Assembly: GCF_010015445.1 (NCBI RefSeq)
Contig: NC_053122.1
Coordinates: 36,779,513-36,843,512 of the forward strand
Source: Perca fluviatilis
Lineage: Eukaryota; Chordata; Actinopteri; Perciformes; Percidae
Direction: 5' to 3'
Length of the DNA: 64,000 nucleotides
A program made the translations under genes and the position numbers. Shown piece by piece: positions 33,722 through 45,671 of this stretch. Below the pieces are notes generated by a model. That model made no database searches. It had not been told where the DNA came from and worked only from the letters and a program-made list of their open reading frames with translations. Each line of letters opens with the position of its first letter. Within the stretch, counting starts at the first letter, position 1.

Positions 33722-33895
33722 CAGTGGCGGTTCTGGGGTTGCATCTTAAATGTGTATCGTTGTTTTTTTTTGTGGAACCAAACCTATGGATGGTTGGTGG
33801 TATGCAACACTTGTGTTTAATATATTTGATACCCTTAAAATCGCATGTGGGCCCAGCCTGGCCCATCCATTTGAAATGGTCTAGAACCGCCACTG
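33722..33895. mobile_element. hAT-like MITE with 8-bp target duplication
   Basis: Termini CAGTGGCGGTTCT and AGAACCGCCACTG are perfect inverted repeats of 13 bp. Identical 8-bp repeats ATTTCTGA flank at 33714-33721 and 33896-33903. CAG-start termini and 8-bp duplications are standard for hAT. At 174 bp it has no coding capacity. Confidence 0.93.
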
Positions 33896-34009
33896 ATTTC
33901 TGAGGCTGTTCAACTTAAATCAGATACACTTAAAAAGTGTATTGAGTTAATTTGCTTCCTTTTATGATGGAGGTTTTATCTCCCTAGAAGTAGACCCAGA
34001 CTGTAGGTA

Positions 34010-34300
34010 TGAAGGCTGCAGTCCAAGAACAGCCTTATAAATTAGACCACTGGCATACTCTAACTCATAAGGCTGTTCTTGGACTGCTTCCTTCTTACCT
34101 ACGGGTCTACATCTTTCAAAAATGGTCAGACACTGCAGTCAGTACGGACTTCAGTGTCCCTGAAGTTCACGCTGACCTGGGAAAAGGGGCGTTTAAATAT
34201 GCGGCCCCCTCGGCTAGGAAGCTGGTCTCATTGGACGCATTTTCATAATGAGCTACCCTACTTGAACTTCTGGTTCAGCCAAGGACTGAGGAGTCAAGGA
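34010..34300 (+). pseudogene. LINE C-terminal fragment
   Basis: The frame contains LGLLPSYLRVYIFQKWSD and LGKGAFKYAAPSARKLVSLD, the C-terminal motif of LINE ORF2 in fish (usually APSAWN). The first 80 bp form a hairpin through an inverted duplication (34017-34088). The reading frame is broken. Confidence 0.65.
34017..34088. repeat. Perfect short inverted duplication
   Basis: GCAGTCCAAGAACAGCCTTA (from 34017) recurs as its exact complement TAAGGCTGTTCTTGGACTGC ending near 34088, with a loop of about 28 nt. Confidence 0.9.
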
Positions 34301-34319
34301 GCTATCAAATAATTTTGAA

Positions 34320-34735
34320 GTCTCTGGTTTTCTGCCTTGTCTGGTCTAGTTTGACTTCCTGTCTTTAGTTTTCCCACCCTTGTGATTGTCTTATGTGTTT
34401 CACCTGTTGTATCACCCTTGCCTTGTTTGCTCGTTACCTCCTGTATTTAGTCTTTGTGTTTCCCCTTGTCTTGTGTCCTATCATTGTATTGTGTTGCTGT
34501 GTGTTCTGTTTGTGTGTTCGGGCATGTAGTATACCTTTTGTCTCTGAGTTCCAGTTTTTGAGATCCTGTTCTGGTGTTCTGGAATTAGTTTTTTGCCTGT
34601 TGCTTTCTGGACTCTTTTGGCATGTACTTCATTTTTGTTTGTGAAATAAATCATCAAACAACAAACTTCCGCCTGCTCTCTGCATTTGGGTCCTCCATTC
34701 CATGCAACCTGTGACGGTGATTAGTCTGCGGTGCT
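34320..34735 (+). mobile_element. T-rich retroelement 3' region (putative LTR or 3' UTR)
   Basis: T/G-rich text with AAATAAATCATCAAACAACA followed by CTGCTCTCTGCATTTGGGTC and a GTGAC end, typical of fish retroelement 3' ends. Similar texture occurs at 61913-62320. Class uncertain. Confidence 0.4.
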
Positions 34736-36340
34736 GCATCGCTGCCTGATTTCCCAAACTACGGAGCGGCCCGAGGTCCAAACCACAGAACGCGTGTGAG
34801 CTAATTGCGCATCAAAAAAATTGTCCCGCTAAGAGGAATTTGCGTTATTCGTTATCACATTCATTCAGACACCCACAGTTCTGTACCCACACAGACATTA
34901 TTTTTTACAATACTGTCAAATCCTGAGTAAAATCAGATGAAGAGCAGCTCACCTGTAGTCCACCCAGCAGAGCCAGGAAGGGCCTCTCTGAGGAAACCTG
35001 CGGCTATCTTAATCATCTGACTGGCAGCCTGCAGGCATCTCACACCATCTGTCAGCTAAGGATTAAACAACGCAGGACTATCCGTACCTAAGGCTCTCTA
35101 ACTCTAACAATCTTCCTTTTCACACAGAAATAAATAACTGGATCTAGTTTGCAGGGAACTTTCTGTGCATTTTATAGAGATTTTTTTTTCTTCTTTTCTT
35201 CCAGTTATTAATTCTCAGAGAAGTTCATTAAACCCAGGCAGCAGAGGTAATTATATAAGTCGTTAAAAGTTCTTGGCTGGAAGGTGTTTTTTCCTCAATC
35301 CTTTATTAATATTGCATATTTTTCTATTTAATCTCTTCAGATAGCGACTTGATTACTGCTCGGTCGTCAAAGGATTGTTGTCAGAAGGACGTTAAGATAA
35401 TTTGAGTGCTATTCATTTGTTTTCAACGTATAATTAAATGCTTTTTGTCCCAGATGGGTTCTTAGTATATTCCATCAACTCAGGACACTGAGTCTAATTA
35501 CAGTGTAGAATACTATAATCATCACACATTTCCTAAACTGTGTGGTGGTAATAAGGTCTGGAAAGTGTTTTTTTTTGTATCCTTTGACCCATGTTAAATG
35601 TATTCTCGTACATCAATCCAGCAATTTAGCTTTTGTTTTTTGCCACAACAACACATCTGGGACCCATTTTGCGTTTTGACCATATTTAAACCCTTTGAGG
35701 TCTGACTCCAGTTTTGGGTTTTTGGATACAGTGCACTGAAACTGGCAAAGATTAAATAGTTAAACATCACTGCCAACACCCTAACAGTGAAAAAAAAACA
35801 GGGGCGTAAGCATCGCGTATAACCCGCGAAGCGTAGATACGAGCATGATCGTGCCCCTGGCCATTCATACAAGACGCGTTTCTCCATGCCGGTCACAAAG
35901 CGATCCTTCTCCACTCTCTCTCTGTCTTTCTCTCTCTCTCTCTTTCTCTGACAGAAAAAGACAGGATGAGTAGGGAGAACTGTGGTAATTGTAGTGTGTG
36001 TGTGAGTGAGTGAGTGTGTCTCTCTCTCCATGTGCCTGATCGCGTGTCTCGCTGTGAAAAGTCAAGACAGCTATAATCACCATGAACCTAGGTGTTTTAT
36101 TTTGAAATGTGTTTTATTTTTGTAAAGTATCTGGCTGCACTGTGGTCTTCCTGTATGTGATTACCTGCCTGGCTTGAAGCCGAAACGATCGCTGCAGCAC
36201 CCGGTATGAACGGACAGATTGGAGAACATGGGCTCCAAAATGAAAATAGCTGCGCTACGTGGCTAAACGCAAGTGGTGTGTTTTCACTGTTATGACATTG
36301 TTTTGTTGAAATGTAGCTACAAGTACATTCTATAAAGTTA
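34736..36340. other. Unassigned DNA with CT and GAGT tracts
   Basis: (CT)n at about 35912-35948 and (GTGA)n near 35996-36020. The inverted pair CAGGGGCG (35799) and CGTGCCCCTG (35853) may be ends of a very short MITE. No gene. Confidence 0.4.
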
Positions 36341-37210
36341 CTTAAAGGTCCAATATGAAATATATTTACTGTAATAAATCCAAAAATGACCCCACTGCGT
36401 CATCAGCGATTAAGGAAACATGCTAAGTTGAAATACTATCTTTTCTGACAACAATGCTAATGCCAGTATTTTCTCCTTTTGAAATTTCTGTTCCGTGACC
36501 GAATGTCTGTTTATGTTTTGGCCTGTGTGTTGGTATCAACTGCCCAGTTTGACAGCCAGGCTGGGTTGCCAGATAAGCAGCAAACAAATGAATGGGATCA
36601 ATGGAGATAGATTCTACCCGACCTAAAAAAATATATTGGAGATGTATTTGAAAGATGGAGACAGCTTAGAGCCCAAAAGGACGCAGAGTTGGCCAATTTC
36701 CTCCTGAACAGTTAAGCATTAGCGTCAGGCTAATTTATCACGGCTACTAGGGACAGGGAGTTTATGTCATTTTAACATTTGTATACTCACATTGAATTAC
36801 CCGAGTTAGTTACTCTCAAAAATAATTGAGACGCAACCAGTAAAGTGATCCTGACTGGTCCTGGCTAACGCAGCCATGCTAACCCTGCTACCTGCTAACG
36901 TTACCGGAGGACCAGGCAAGCGGGCCATAGCTGTTTACAACGTGTAGCCTGTTCAGCGGCCGTGGCCGACAACGGTGTGTTATTTTTAGCGGTTCCTACA
37001 GTAAATCTAAACCGAGGAAGTGTGTCCGTCTGTCGGGTGGAGAGGAAGGCAAGGTTGTTGTGTTTTTAGCGGTTCCTACAGTAATTCTAAGCCAAAGAAG
37101 TGTGTCTGTCAGTTGGGTACAGAGCTCTGCATGAGCACAGACTTTTATGACTGTCAATATAGCCAGCATCTAACGTTAGCTACTCCGCTGTGCTGTGAAG
37201 TAATGTCTGG

Positions 37211-37367
37211 TAGTGATGGCCAAATGAAGTTTCGTGAACCATTTTCTTTATTTTCTGAGCTCACTAGATGGCGCTCTCTGTTCAAAGAAAAAGGTTAAAG
37301 GAATGGCAATTCAGTGAGTTTTCAACCCTTTTTTGAAGAGAGAGCCCCATCTAGTGGGCCATCACTA
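37211..37367. mobile_element. Palindromic hAT-like MITE, copy 2
   Basis: It starts TAGTGATGGCCAAATGAAGT and ends GGGCCATCACTA, bounded by exact 8-bp repeats ATGTCTGG (37203-37210 and 37368-37375). The right arm has lost about 40 bp relative to copy 1. The paralogous element at 45672-46502 has the same target uninterrupted (complement of 45830-45837), an empty-site proof. Confidence 0.94.
37261..37274 (+). promoter_or_regulatory. CTCF-like motif in MITE copy 2
   Basis: TCACTAGATGGCGC is unchanged from copy 1. The opposite arm (37344-37357, minus) reads CCACTAGATGGGGC, which gains the first C but loses the conserved C at position 12. Confidence 0.45.
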
Positions 37368-37556
37368 ATGTCTGGCTATGTGAGACAAGCGTCTAGCAAC
37401 ATTGTTGTGGATGCTGCGTTCTCAGCCTGGCAACCTCCGTGAATTTAGAGTCTGGGGAGGAGGGGGCGGGGGAGACGACTCTCTCCAGTATTTTGAATTT
37501 GTACTGCAGTAACTATTTTAAACACTAGCTGTCAGTATTACATATTGCACCTTTAA

Positions 37557-39614
37557 AGAGACTCAAAGAAATGCAGATAAAAGGGAACAAATCTGATATG
37601 AGTTTTTTTTGACGTAATTTTCAGTAACTGATACTTAACCTTGTTTTTTATTTATGCATGAATAGTTCAGTTCACTTTTGAACACTCATGTCATTGAAAT
37701 GCTTTATTATTATCAAAGGATATCTTACATTTGTAAAGCATAAACTTCTGTTTTCACTCCAGAGGTTTATTTTTTGTGTGCACTGAAAATGTCGTTTTTA
37801 ATAACTTATTTTCAACCTTTTTTAAAAAGATTTTTTTCAGATTTGGCTTTGCACTAACATTGTCAAAAAGCGATGCACGGAACCAGAATCATTTTTACTC
37901 CACGCGTTCTTCTTTGTTGTCAAAACCTGGCGCCTACATTCCCCACAAAGCAACTAGACCTGCTGACAGTTGGGTTGGAAATTTGGGTGTGTCCTTCTAC
38001 AGTAGCAATGGCTTATGTGGCTTCCAGCCAAAATTGAGGTCTCAGAGATTTTATTTAACAGTAAATAAGGGCAAACTTTTTAAAATACATCAAACTGGAA
38101 ACAAACTGTTACTCCCCGGGATATATAAGTTCCATAGTGGAACCGGGTTTCGGTACCCAACCCTAGATATGAATGAGGGAGTAACCATTTATTTAAATGA
38201 GTTGAAGGAAATGAGGAGCTTTTAGTCAAATTAACTGTACAGTTTATTAATAATACAAATAGAAAATGTGTGACACTGCTCCAAAGAAGATTAAAACCAA
38301 AAAAAAGACAAGCATGACACGGTCAGGCAGAGGCTAATCTACAATGACCCAGAACAAAAGCGTTCGGAAGTGACAAAGCAAAGACAAAATAGCTAACAAA
38401 ACCAAAGCACAAGATAAACACACTGAGTAAAACCTACCAACACACTCTGACCAGCTGCCAGCCACTACAACAAAGGAAATGAAGAGCAGGAAGCCGCGGG
38501 GTCTCCTCCCTCCCAAAGTAACATTTTCAGGTTGTTTTCATAAAAGTCTCCATTAAACCTGATTTAACCCTGTTTCAGTCCCTGCCTGCTCTCTGTGATG
38601 GAATACACAAGTATTTTTGCTGTCAGACCACAGGTTGACCAGGTGAACAGTAGTTCCTGCACTGAGACGTCAGTTGAATCACAATTTTATGACCATTACA
38701 TTGTCTGAGAAAACATGCAGTAAATGCAGGTTAATGACGACAGCTGTCATTGGCTGAATAAACATTCAAAACATTTTATCAATGCTTTTTAACTTGGCAC
38801 TATTTTATGTCTTAGATTCCCATTTTTTTTACTTGTGTAATTCCCTTTCATACATATGTAATAAGCATTAATGGAGGGAGCCTGAGATCTGAGATTTTCA
38901 CTGCCCATGGCTTCAGGGGGCTTCTCTGTAATTGCTGTGCATATGACAATAAATAAATAACATAAAAACACACATGTGAGTTGTAAGCAATTAAACCCAT
39001 GTTTTTTTTTATTTCTCACATTGTTTCATTCAAAGTATCCAGTATTTCACAAAGAAAAAAGCCAAATCAGAAAAATATACATTATAATGTAACAGAAGTA
39101 TTTGGTGACCCATTTTTCTAGCGATTCATCCAGTGCTCCTGTTTTCCAGGTTCAGAATGATTGTTGTAAATGCCCAGTTTGTGTGGACAAAAGGCCAAAA
39201 CCGAAAGAAAAAGCCACTTACCCCCCCCACCCCCACCCCCACCCTCCACCTCCAAACCCACAGGGAGCTCTTATATTTCTTATGTGATAAAGAGCTGTTG
39301 TGCTTTTTGACCTCTTTATAAAAAGATCAAATTCAATTTTTGCACTGAGGACAGTTCGGTGGGTAAATAGGACATACATAGAAGCTCAGAATCCCATTGA
39401 CACCACTTTACTATGAAAATCTCATATTTTGAAACTGCCGCTGAAAACGGGCGAATCCCAACAAAGCTGGAAGTTGACGTCAACCTCCCAAAAACCGGAA
39501 CCTTTGTCACAGCCATGGGTGTATTAAGACAACGGTCACGCCCCAACATTTACATAGGCTACACAACTGACCTGAGATCAGGTAGTCTTCTGAATCTAGG
39601 TCGCGTAGATCTCT
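37557..39614. other. Mostly unassigned DNA, about 2 kb
   Basis: A MITE-terminus-like phrase GGTACCCAACCCTAG lies at about 38152-38166. The 149-residue frame 37776-38225 has no recognisable domain. A C-rich CCCCCCCACCCCCACC tract is at 39220-39252. Confidence 0.4.
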
Positions 39615-40076
39615 GCTATTCCATTACAAAATTCACTTCTGAAACTTTTTTATGCGAGAAATCAACCATATAAAGCTCAAATATGGGCCGCTTTACGAAA
39701 ATGGATGGCTAATTGCAAATTTTCTCCGACTGTGTGTCGGAGTTTAGTGCCGGTGTTGGTGCTGCCTGGGTTGCTACATCGCCGCCCTGACCGCAGTGTC
39801 AGCGAGCTTGTTACGCCCGCAGTCTTTTACCGCAGCCCGCAGGTTCCAGTTAATCTTATAATGGGTATGTGTGTTGAGTTATTTAAACAAACAATCGGGG
39901 AAATAAAGCCTCTTGTCCGTGAGTCTAATTGATAGAGCCGCGGTGAGATGGAGTCCATCAATGAGAGCTAGCTAGCCTCCTCCTAACTCTCACATTCACA
40001 AAAATACATTCAATTGAAATCCGAAAAGTGTTAGCTAAGCTTTGTAAGACCTTGAGGAACCTGTAATATTCATGCC

Positions 40077-40510
40077 GTGACGAAATTCAAACTGTAAATA
40101 TACTTTAGTTATGCGAAAGTGAGCAAGCTGCGATATTTCCCCATTGTAATGAATGGGACATATAGCAAGCAGCTGTTCGTCCTACAAAGACGCCTCGCGT
40201 TCATAAAAATGCCTTAAAATCTAATCGGACACAACGGTTAGCTTTATAAGACATTGGGGAATGATGTTATAAGTGGTGTGACGAAATTCAAACTGTAAAT
40301 ATAATTTAGTTATGGCGACAGTGTAGCTAGCTAGCTGCGGTATTTCCCCATTGTAATGAATGGGACATATAGCAAGCAGCTGCTCGTCCTACAAAGACGC
40401 CTCACGTCCGTAAAAATGCCTTAAAATCAAATTGGACACAACGGTTAGCTTTATAAGACATTGGGGAATGATGTTATATAAGTGGCGTGACGAAATTCAA
40501 ACCGTAAATA
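40077..40510. repeat. Direct duplication, period about 201-209 bp
   Basis: GTGACGAAATTCAAACTGTA starts at 40077 and 40278 and recurs at 40487. Between them CCCCATTGTAATGAATGGGA, CAAAGACGCCTC and AAGACATTGGGGAATGATGT repeat in order. Two full units and one partial. Confidence 0.9.
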
Positions 40511-40824
40511 TATTATAGTTATGCCGGCAGCTGGCCGCGGAGCCCCGTAGTGCAGTATCCACAAAGGGTGACTTTGCGCTGGGTATGGAGCCCAGCAGGC
40601 TGCCGCTTTCTCGTCAGACTGTGTGGAGCTCCTAAAGTCCGACACGTCTTACCAAATTTGCAATTAGCCATACATTTTTGTAAAACGGCCCATATTTCAG
40701 CTTTATGTAGTTGATTTCTCGCTTAAAAAAGTCTCAGAAGTGAATTTGGTAATGAAACATTGCAGTGTCTGGAATATGAGATTCTGTTGTTTCTCTAATG
40801 TATGTGTATTGGGGATTCGCTCAA

Positions 40825-40882
40825 CCAATCAGCGCGCGTCTCTAATGTCTGCGTATGGCAAGTCGCTCAACCAATCAGCGCG
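40825..40882 (+). promoter_or_regulatory. Paired CCAAT boxes
   Basis: CTCAACCAATCAGCGCGC occurs twice, with CCAAT at 40825 and 40871 (46-bp spacing). It matches the NF-Y consensus flank (CCAATCAGCG). Function is inferred from motif only. Confidence 0.4.
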
Positions 40883-41082
40883 CAGCTCATCTAAATATTC
40901 ATGACCATACCATATTTGGAAGAAAAGCTCTTGATACAAATAGGGCCAAAACACAGGGATGCATAAGGGCCAGTAAAATATCAACCAGGCCATTTTCAGC
41001 CAAACCAATGTTACATACCCCATTAGGAGACCATAAGGAACAGTGTGAAATACCCTATGTAATTATTCTATCACCCCTTTAA

Positions 41083-41982
41083 ATGAATGTTTAATTGACA
41101 GCAGACATTCCTTTAATTTTTTTTCTACCCAAAATGCAATGCTTCAGTGTAAGGTCCCCCGAAGAGTTATCCTCTCTCGGAGACTCATTCCTGGCTCCCA
41201 GCAACTTGATCTCTGCTCCGCTCTCAAAGAAACTCTGAGTGTCTTTTCTGTTTGAGCCAACTGGCCGGCCGGCCGGGCAGCAGGCCTCCAACAGCCTGCA
41301 GCTGCTGCTGTGAATATAAAGCAGAGTCAGAGTGCATCCATCACCAGCCCGCTCCGTCTGGTGTTCAACAGAAATACGAGCGTGGACAAAAAGAGGCAGT
41401 GGCTCAGGAACAAATCACATCATCTCTAAGACACTTTTTGCCTGCTTCAGTACAGTACAGCACAGCTGGCTGCGGCGGAGTATTATTACGGTACAGCATC
41501 ACAATAGATGATGTCAAGGACAGATTCAGCAAAGCAGGACTGAGAGACTTAGTTTTGTATATAACATGAAGCCAGTGAAGCCCATGCTGCTGCTGTGGCC
41601 TGACACAAAGTTTCCATTGAGATAAAAAGGGCTGGAAAATCAGGTAACAAAAGGCACAAAGGGGCATTCTGCTGACTTTATTGAAATACATTATTATTGA
41701 TATTTTGCTTTTGTGTATAAAACAAGGCAAAGCGAGCATGACTATATTTTTGCACATCAGCCCAGCCTATTCTGTGGTATAGGCTACGGAGAGTCAGGTT
41801 TTTTTTAAGCCCCGGCAGTCATCCAGACAAAAGGAGTCAAGCCGCTCCATCCAACGCAAATGTTATTCAACTAACGTTACCTACTGCACCCAAATCATAC
41901 GGTAAATCAGCAATTTTAAACATTACAGCAACACAATAATAGCAAAATTGTCGAGAAGTGTGGTCAAAGGTGGAGAGGAAAG
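41083..41982. other. Unassigned DNA
   Basis: GGCCGGCCGGCCGGGC at 41260-41277 is GC-rich. No gene recognised. Confidence 0.4.
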
Positions 41983-42204
41983 GTTTTGGTTTTCAAAGTC
42001 CCTTTATTGGACCATTTTTCAGAGAAGATCCACATTCACAGAAAATCAAAAAAAAAAAACTTAACAAAATGAAAAAACAACAAAACCTACCAAACAACTA
42101 TGTGCTTTTACCAATCAAAAACTAACCAACTCCCCATCCTCCGCCACATTGCATAACACTCCCCCCTACAGCCCACAAACGACTGAAATCCAGCAAATTG
42201 TCCA
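41983..42204 (-). mobile_element. 3' UTR of Tx1-type LINE
   Basis: In complement it ends with AATAAAGGGACTTTGAAAAC after a T-rich stretch. The same terminus occurs at 24342-24378. Confidence 0.8.
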
Positions 42205-45200
42205 TCATCTGGTAGTAGGAAAATTCCACCCTCGATCGGGCCTTGACCAGTCCTTCCAGAAACGGCACTGGCTCTGCACTGCCAGCTCCCTGAGCCCGGT
42301 TCCTGCCGTCGCAAACAAAAAGTTCAATAAAATGTGAACAGTTGCTTTTTGGTTTCTGTATTTTGGGCCAAGCAACAATTCCAAAGAAAAAACCTCCCCA
42401 AAACCCTGAACCCACCTTTTAAGAATCTCTAGCAGATCTGTCAGCCGAGGACATTGAACAAACAAATGTGCTAGTGTTTCCACCTGAAGACAAAAAATAC
42501 ATCCCTCCCCTAGCTCTGTATCTAGGTGCGTTCTGTATCTGTTCATAGCTGTAGCCCCATGCACAATCCTCCATTGTCCACCTCGACTCCTTCAGCTCGG
42601 CAAAAGACCGCAGGTTCAGGACCTTTTATGCAGGTGTAATAAAGCGCTTTCCTTCCTGGAGCTTGAAACTTGTCCAGGTGAGGGGTTGAAAAAGACAGTA
42701 GCTGGCCTGCTTCCTCCCGCCACTCCTCCACAGATGGGGTGATGATCAGAGAGGGGAAACTGTACTCCCACCCCTCACTCCACTGATGACGCTTCTCTAC
42801 CACAGTTCGCTGAGGTTGCTCTAGGGCAGCACAAACTTCATTCGTTGATCAGCCTGACGGAGGTGATGTTGCTACTCACTCTTAGGACGTCAACAGATGC
42901 GCCAGTCATCTTCATCAGGTGACCCAGTTTGGTACGCCCAGCCTCTCTGAGGCTGGCCCCGCAGGCTGGCAAACTGTAATGTTCGAGTCCTTAAAAAATT
43001 ATTGAACAACAAAGGTTCTTCAAACAGCCTCATTCCCGGAGTTTCATTTGCATCACGAGAACATTTTAGTATCAGTTTGTAGGAGGAAAGCTGCTTGTTG
43101 TATCCCAACCGCCCAGCTCTCCTCAGCAGCAGTCGGGCTGTATCTAGCCAGCTGGGGCCACAGTTTTATAATATTAATCTGGATTCTAAAGGCAATTTGA
43201 GACTGCATATCCACCAGCCCCTGCCCCCCTTCAGCTACAGGCAAGTAGAGAGCTGCTGCCTGAACCCAGTGCCGACCCGACCAGAAGAAATCAATGATGG
43301 CCCTCTGAACATCCTCCATCAGGCCTCTTGGTGGCACGATAGCAATGAGCCTATGCCAAAGGTTCCGAGGCAACCAAATTATTGGCAACCAGAACTCTTC
43401 CCCTTTTAGACAACCGAGCGCACACCTTCTCCTTCACTCCCTCCCAATTCTTCTTAACAAACCCCTCAGAAACACTCCAAAAACTTTTAACCCAGTTCAC
43501 CCGTGCGGATGTGGCCTTTTCATACAGGGAGCATCCTGCAAACACTGAACATCCTCCTGGCTGCGGACGAAAATATTTACGTCATCTGCATAAGCAGAAA
43601 CAGAAAGAGGACGCTCAATGCTCGAGGACCCCGGCAGGAAAAAGACCACTGAGCCGAACCCTCATCCTGCACAGTAAGAGCTCAATTGCTAAGCTATATA
43701 GCTGTCCCAAAATAGGGCAACCCTGTCTTATCCCCCTCTGCACAGGAACGGGCCGACTCAGCCCTGCCCCCGTCTTCACCAAACACTATGCACCATTATA
43801 CAATAAACCAACCCAAGACAGAAAAACATCACCAAAACCAAAAGCTTTAAGTGCAGAAAACAAATAAGAGTGATCCACCCTATCAAAAGCATTTTCCTGG
43901 TCCAAAGAGACAATACCAACATCAACATTACACATTTTACACACATCAAGAATGCCCCGAACACAGAAAATATTGTCCATCATCGACCTATCTGGAACAC
44001 AATAAGTTTGGTCCGAGTGTATAATTATTTCCAGGACATCCTTCATTCTGTTTGATAATGATCTGGAAAGCACCTTATAATCCGTGCAAAGGAGGGCAAC
44101 TGGACGCCAGGTCTTAAGTAAATCCAGATCTCCTTTTTTGGGCAGCAGTGATAACACTGCTCGCTGACAGGAAATAGGAAGAGATCCTGTTCTAAGACCC
44201 TCCAAATGAACCTCAAGAAGGTCTGGTCCAATAATATTCCATAACCGTATACAGAGGTCTGTGGAGAGACCATCAATCCCTGGCGCCTTTCCTGTGGCCC
44301 TCTGGTTGACTGCAGCTGTCAGCTCGTCCAGAGTCCAAAGGCACAGTCAGGGCTGAGCTGAGGAAGACCCTCCAGGAGCTCCTCCTGACACTACATGCTG
44401 CACTGTTGAGCCCCAAAAAGGTCAGCATAGAAATCCATCGCATGGCTCCTCATCTCACCCGCACTGGTGGTTACTCTGCCTCCTGGGATCTGAAGGCATG
44501 TCATTTTCTTCCTCTGTGCCAACAATCTCTCCAGACTAAAAAAAAATAAAAATAAGAGTTTGGGGCATCCATGTCTTTTAACTGGAGGAAACGACAACTG
44601 AAAAGAGCTCCCTTCACCCTCTCATTCAGGAAAGAGCTCAACTCCATTTTCTTCTTTTGCAACAAATGCCCTAAAGAAGTTCAGAGTCTCTATTTAAACC
44701 CTCCTCAATACTTCTGATGTTGGCTTCAAGTTCCATAACAACCGCTGCATTGATCTTAGCAGTGGAATGGGAGGTGTACTGCTGACAAAAACCCCAAACT
44801 TGTGCCTTATCAACTTCCCACCACTGCTTCAAAGACTTGAAACCTGCTTTTTCTTCAAAAGTTTGACAGAACATGCTGTCTTGTAAAAGTCTGTTATTAA
44901 AACGCCAGTAGAACTTAATCCTCTTACCTGGCGAGATGATCAAATCTATAAAAACAAAGTGAAGTGAAGCCAACAGGGGTTATATTTTACTGTGTCTAGA
45001 GCTAAGGTTTTGTGAAATATAAATCCTATCAAGTCTGGCTGCACTCACCCTATTATTAATGACCCTCACCCAAGTGTACTGTCTGGATTTTGGATGTTTT
45101 ACCCTCCATGTATCTACCAAATCCAGCTGTTTAATGGTGCTGACTGTGGGTGAGGTTCCTCGCCTATCCTGTCCACAGTGAAATCAGGAGCACAGTTAAA

Positions 45201-45650
45201 ATCCCCACCAATAATCAACTGATCCCGATGGTACTTACTTAATTCATTTTTAACTGAGTGAAAAAAATCTCTTTCTGATCCCTGATTAGAGGCATATACA
45301 TTAACAAAACACAGAACTCTCTATGTCTGCCCTGACAACCAGCAGGCGTCCCTTTACCACTTCGGTAGAAGATATAATGTTTGCATTAGCAGCTGCCTTA
45401 AACAGAACAGCCACCCCTGTGCTGACATTAGTGCCATGGGTAAGAGCATGGGGACCCTCCCACCATAAACCAAAATCTGTCTCAACTGCTGGATCAGAAT
45501 GTGTTTCCTACAAAAAACAGCACATCAATCCTTTTCTAACTAGAAACCTCAGAGAGTAAAGCCCTCTTGTGCCTGTCTCTCCCACCATTGATATTAAGAG
45601 ATCCTATTTTAAGGTTTCTCAGAGAAAAGTCAGAAAAAAGAAACAAACAA
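42205..45650 (-). pseudogene. Tx1-type LINE ORF2 (endonuclease-reverse transcriptase), decayed
   Basis: Reading on the minus strand. The endonuclease start near 45640-45580 (GSLNINGGRDRHKRALLSE-like) is followed by VNVSTGVAVLFKA-type sequence at about 45430-45390. A linker block at 44973-44671 contains FKSLKQWWEVDKAQVW. Reverse transcriptase motifs follow: SCQRAVLSLLPKKGDL, TWRPVALLCTDYKVLS and VSLDQENAFDRVDH (44205-43786, catalytic Asp codon at 43900-43902), then YADD at 43592-43581. The C-terminal zinc finger is C22-x2-C25-x7-H33-x4-C38 of the 42564-42205 block, the classic CX2CX7HX4C. Many frameshifts and stops make it non-functional. Similarity to Xenopus Tx1-clade elements is recognised from motif wording. 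Confidence 0.9.
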
Positions 45651-45671
45651 GTTGAAACAAACAGAACAATA

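Larger units (their letters stand above)
36342..37556. mobile_element. TTAA-target element, copy 1, with nested MITE
   Basis: Ends are TTAAAGGTCCAATATGAAAT (36342) and, in complement, TTAAAGGTGCAATATGTAAT (37556), both with TTAA. A second copy in the opposite orientation lies at 45672-46502 and shares the interior (GCCTGGCAACC, GTTTACA-GTGTAGCCT, TACCTGCTAACG-type phrases). Copy 1 is longer, in part because an hAT-like MITE is inserted at 37211-37367. The interior is non-coding. Confidence 0.85.
39618..41082. mobile_element. Foldback/TTAA element with internal duplications
   Basis: The left arm (about 39620-39728; TTTATGCGAGAAATCAACCA, GGATGGCTAATTGCAAATT) is inverted at 40650-40770 (AATTTGCAATTAGCCATACA, GTTGATTTCTCGC). 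Beyond the right arm the sequence ends in TTAA (41079-41082), whose complement TTAAAGGGGTGATAGAATAA is a familiar teleost MITE terminus. The matching left terminus was not found. A diverged homologue of the right arm lies at 48640-48830. Confidence 0.65.

Noticed and set aside
37776..38225. 149-residue frame
   Set aside because: No domain, no splice support, and its 3' part overlaps a MITE-terminus phrase.
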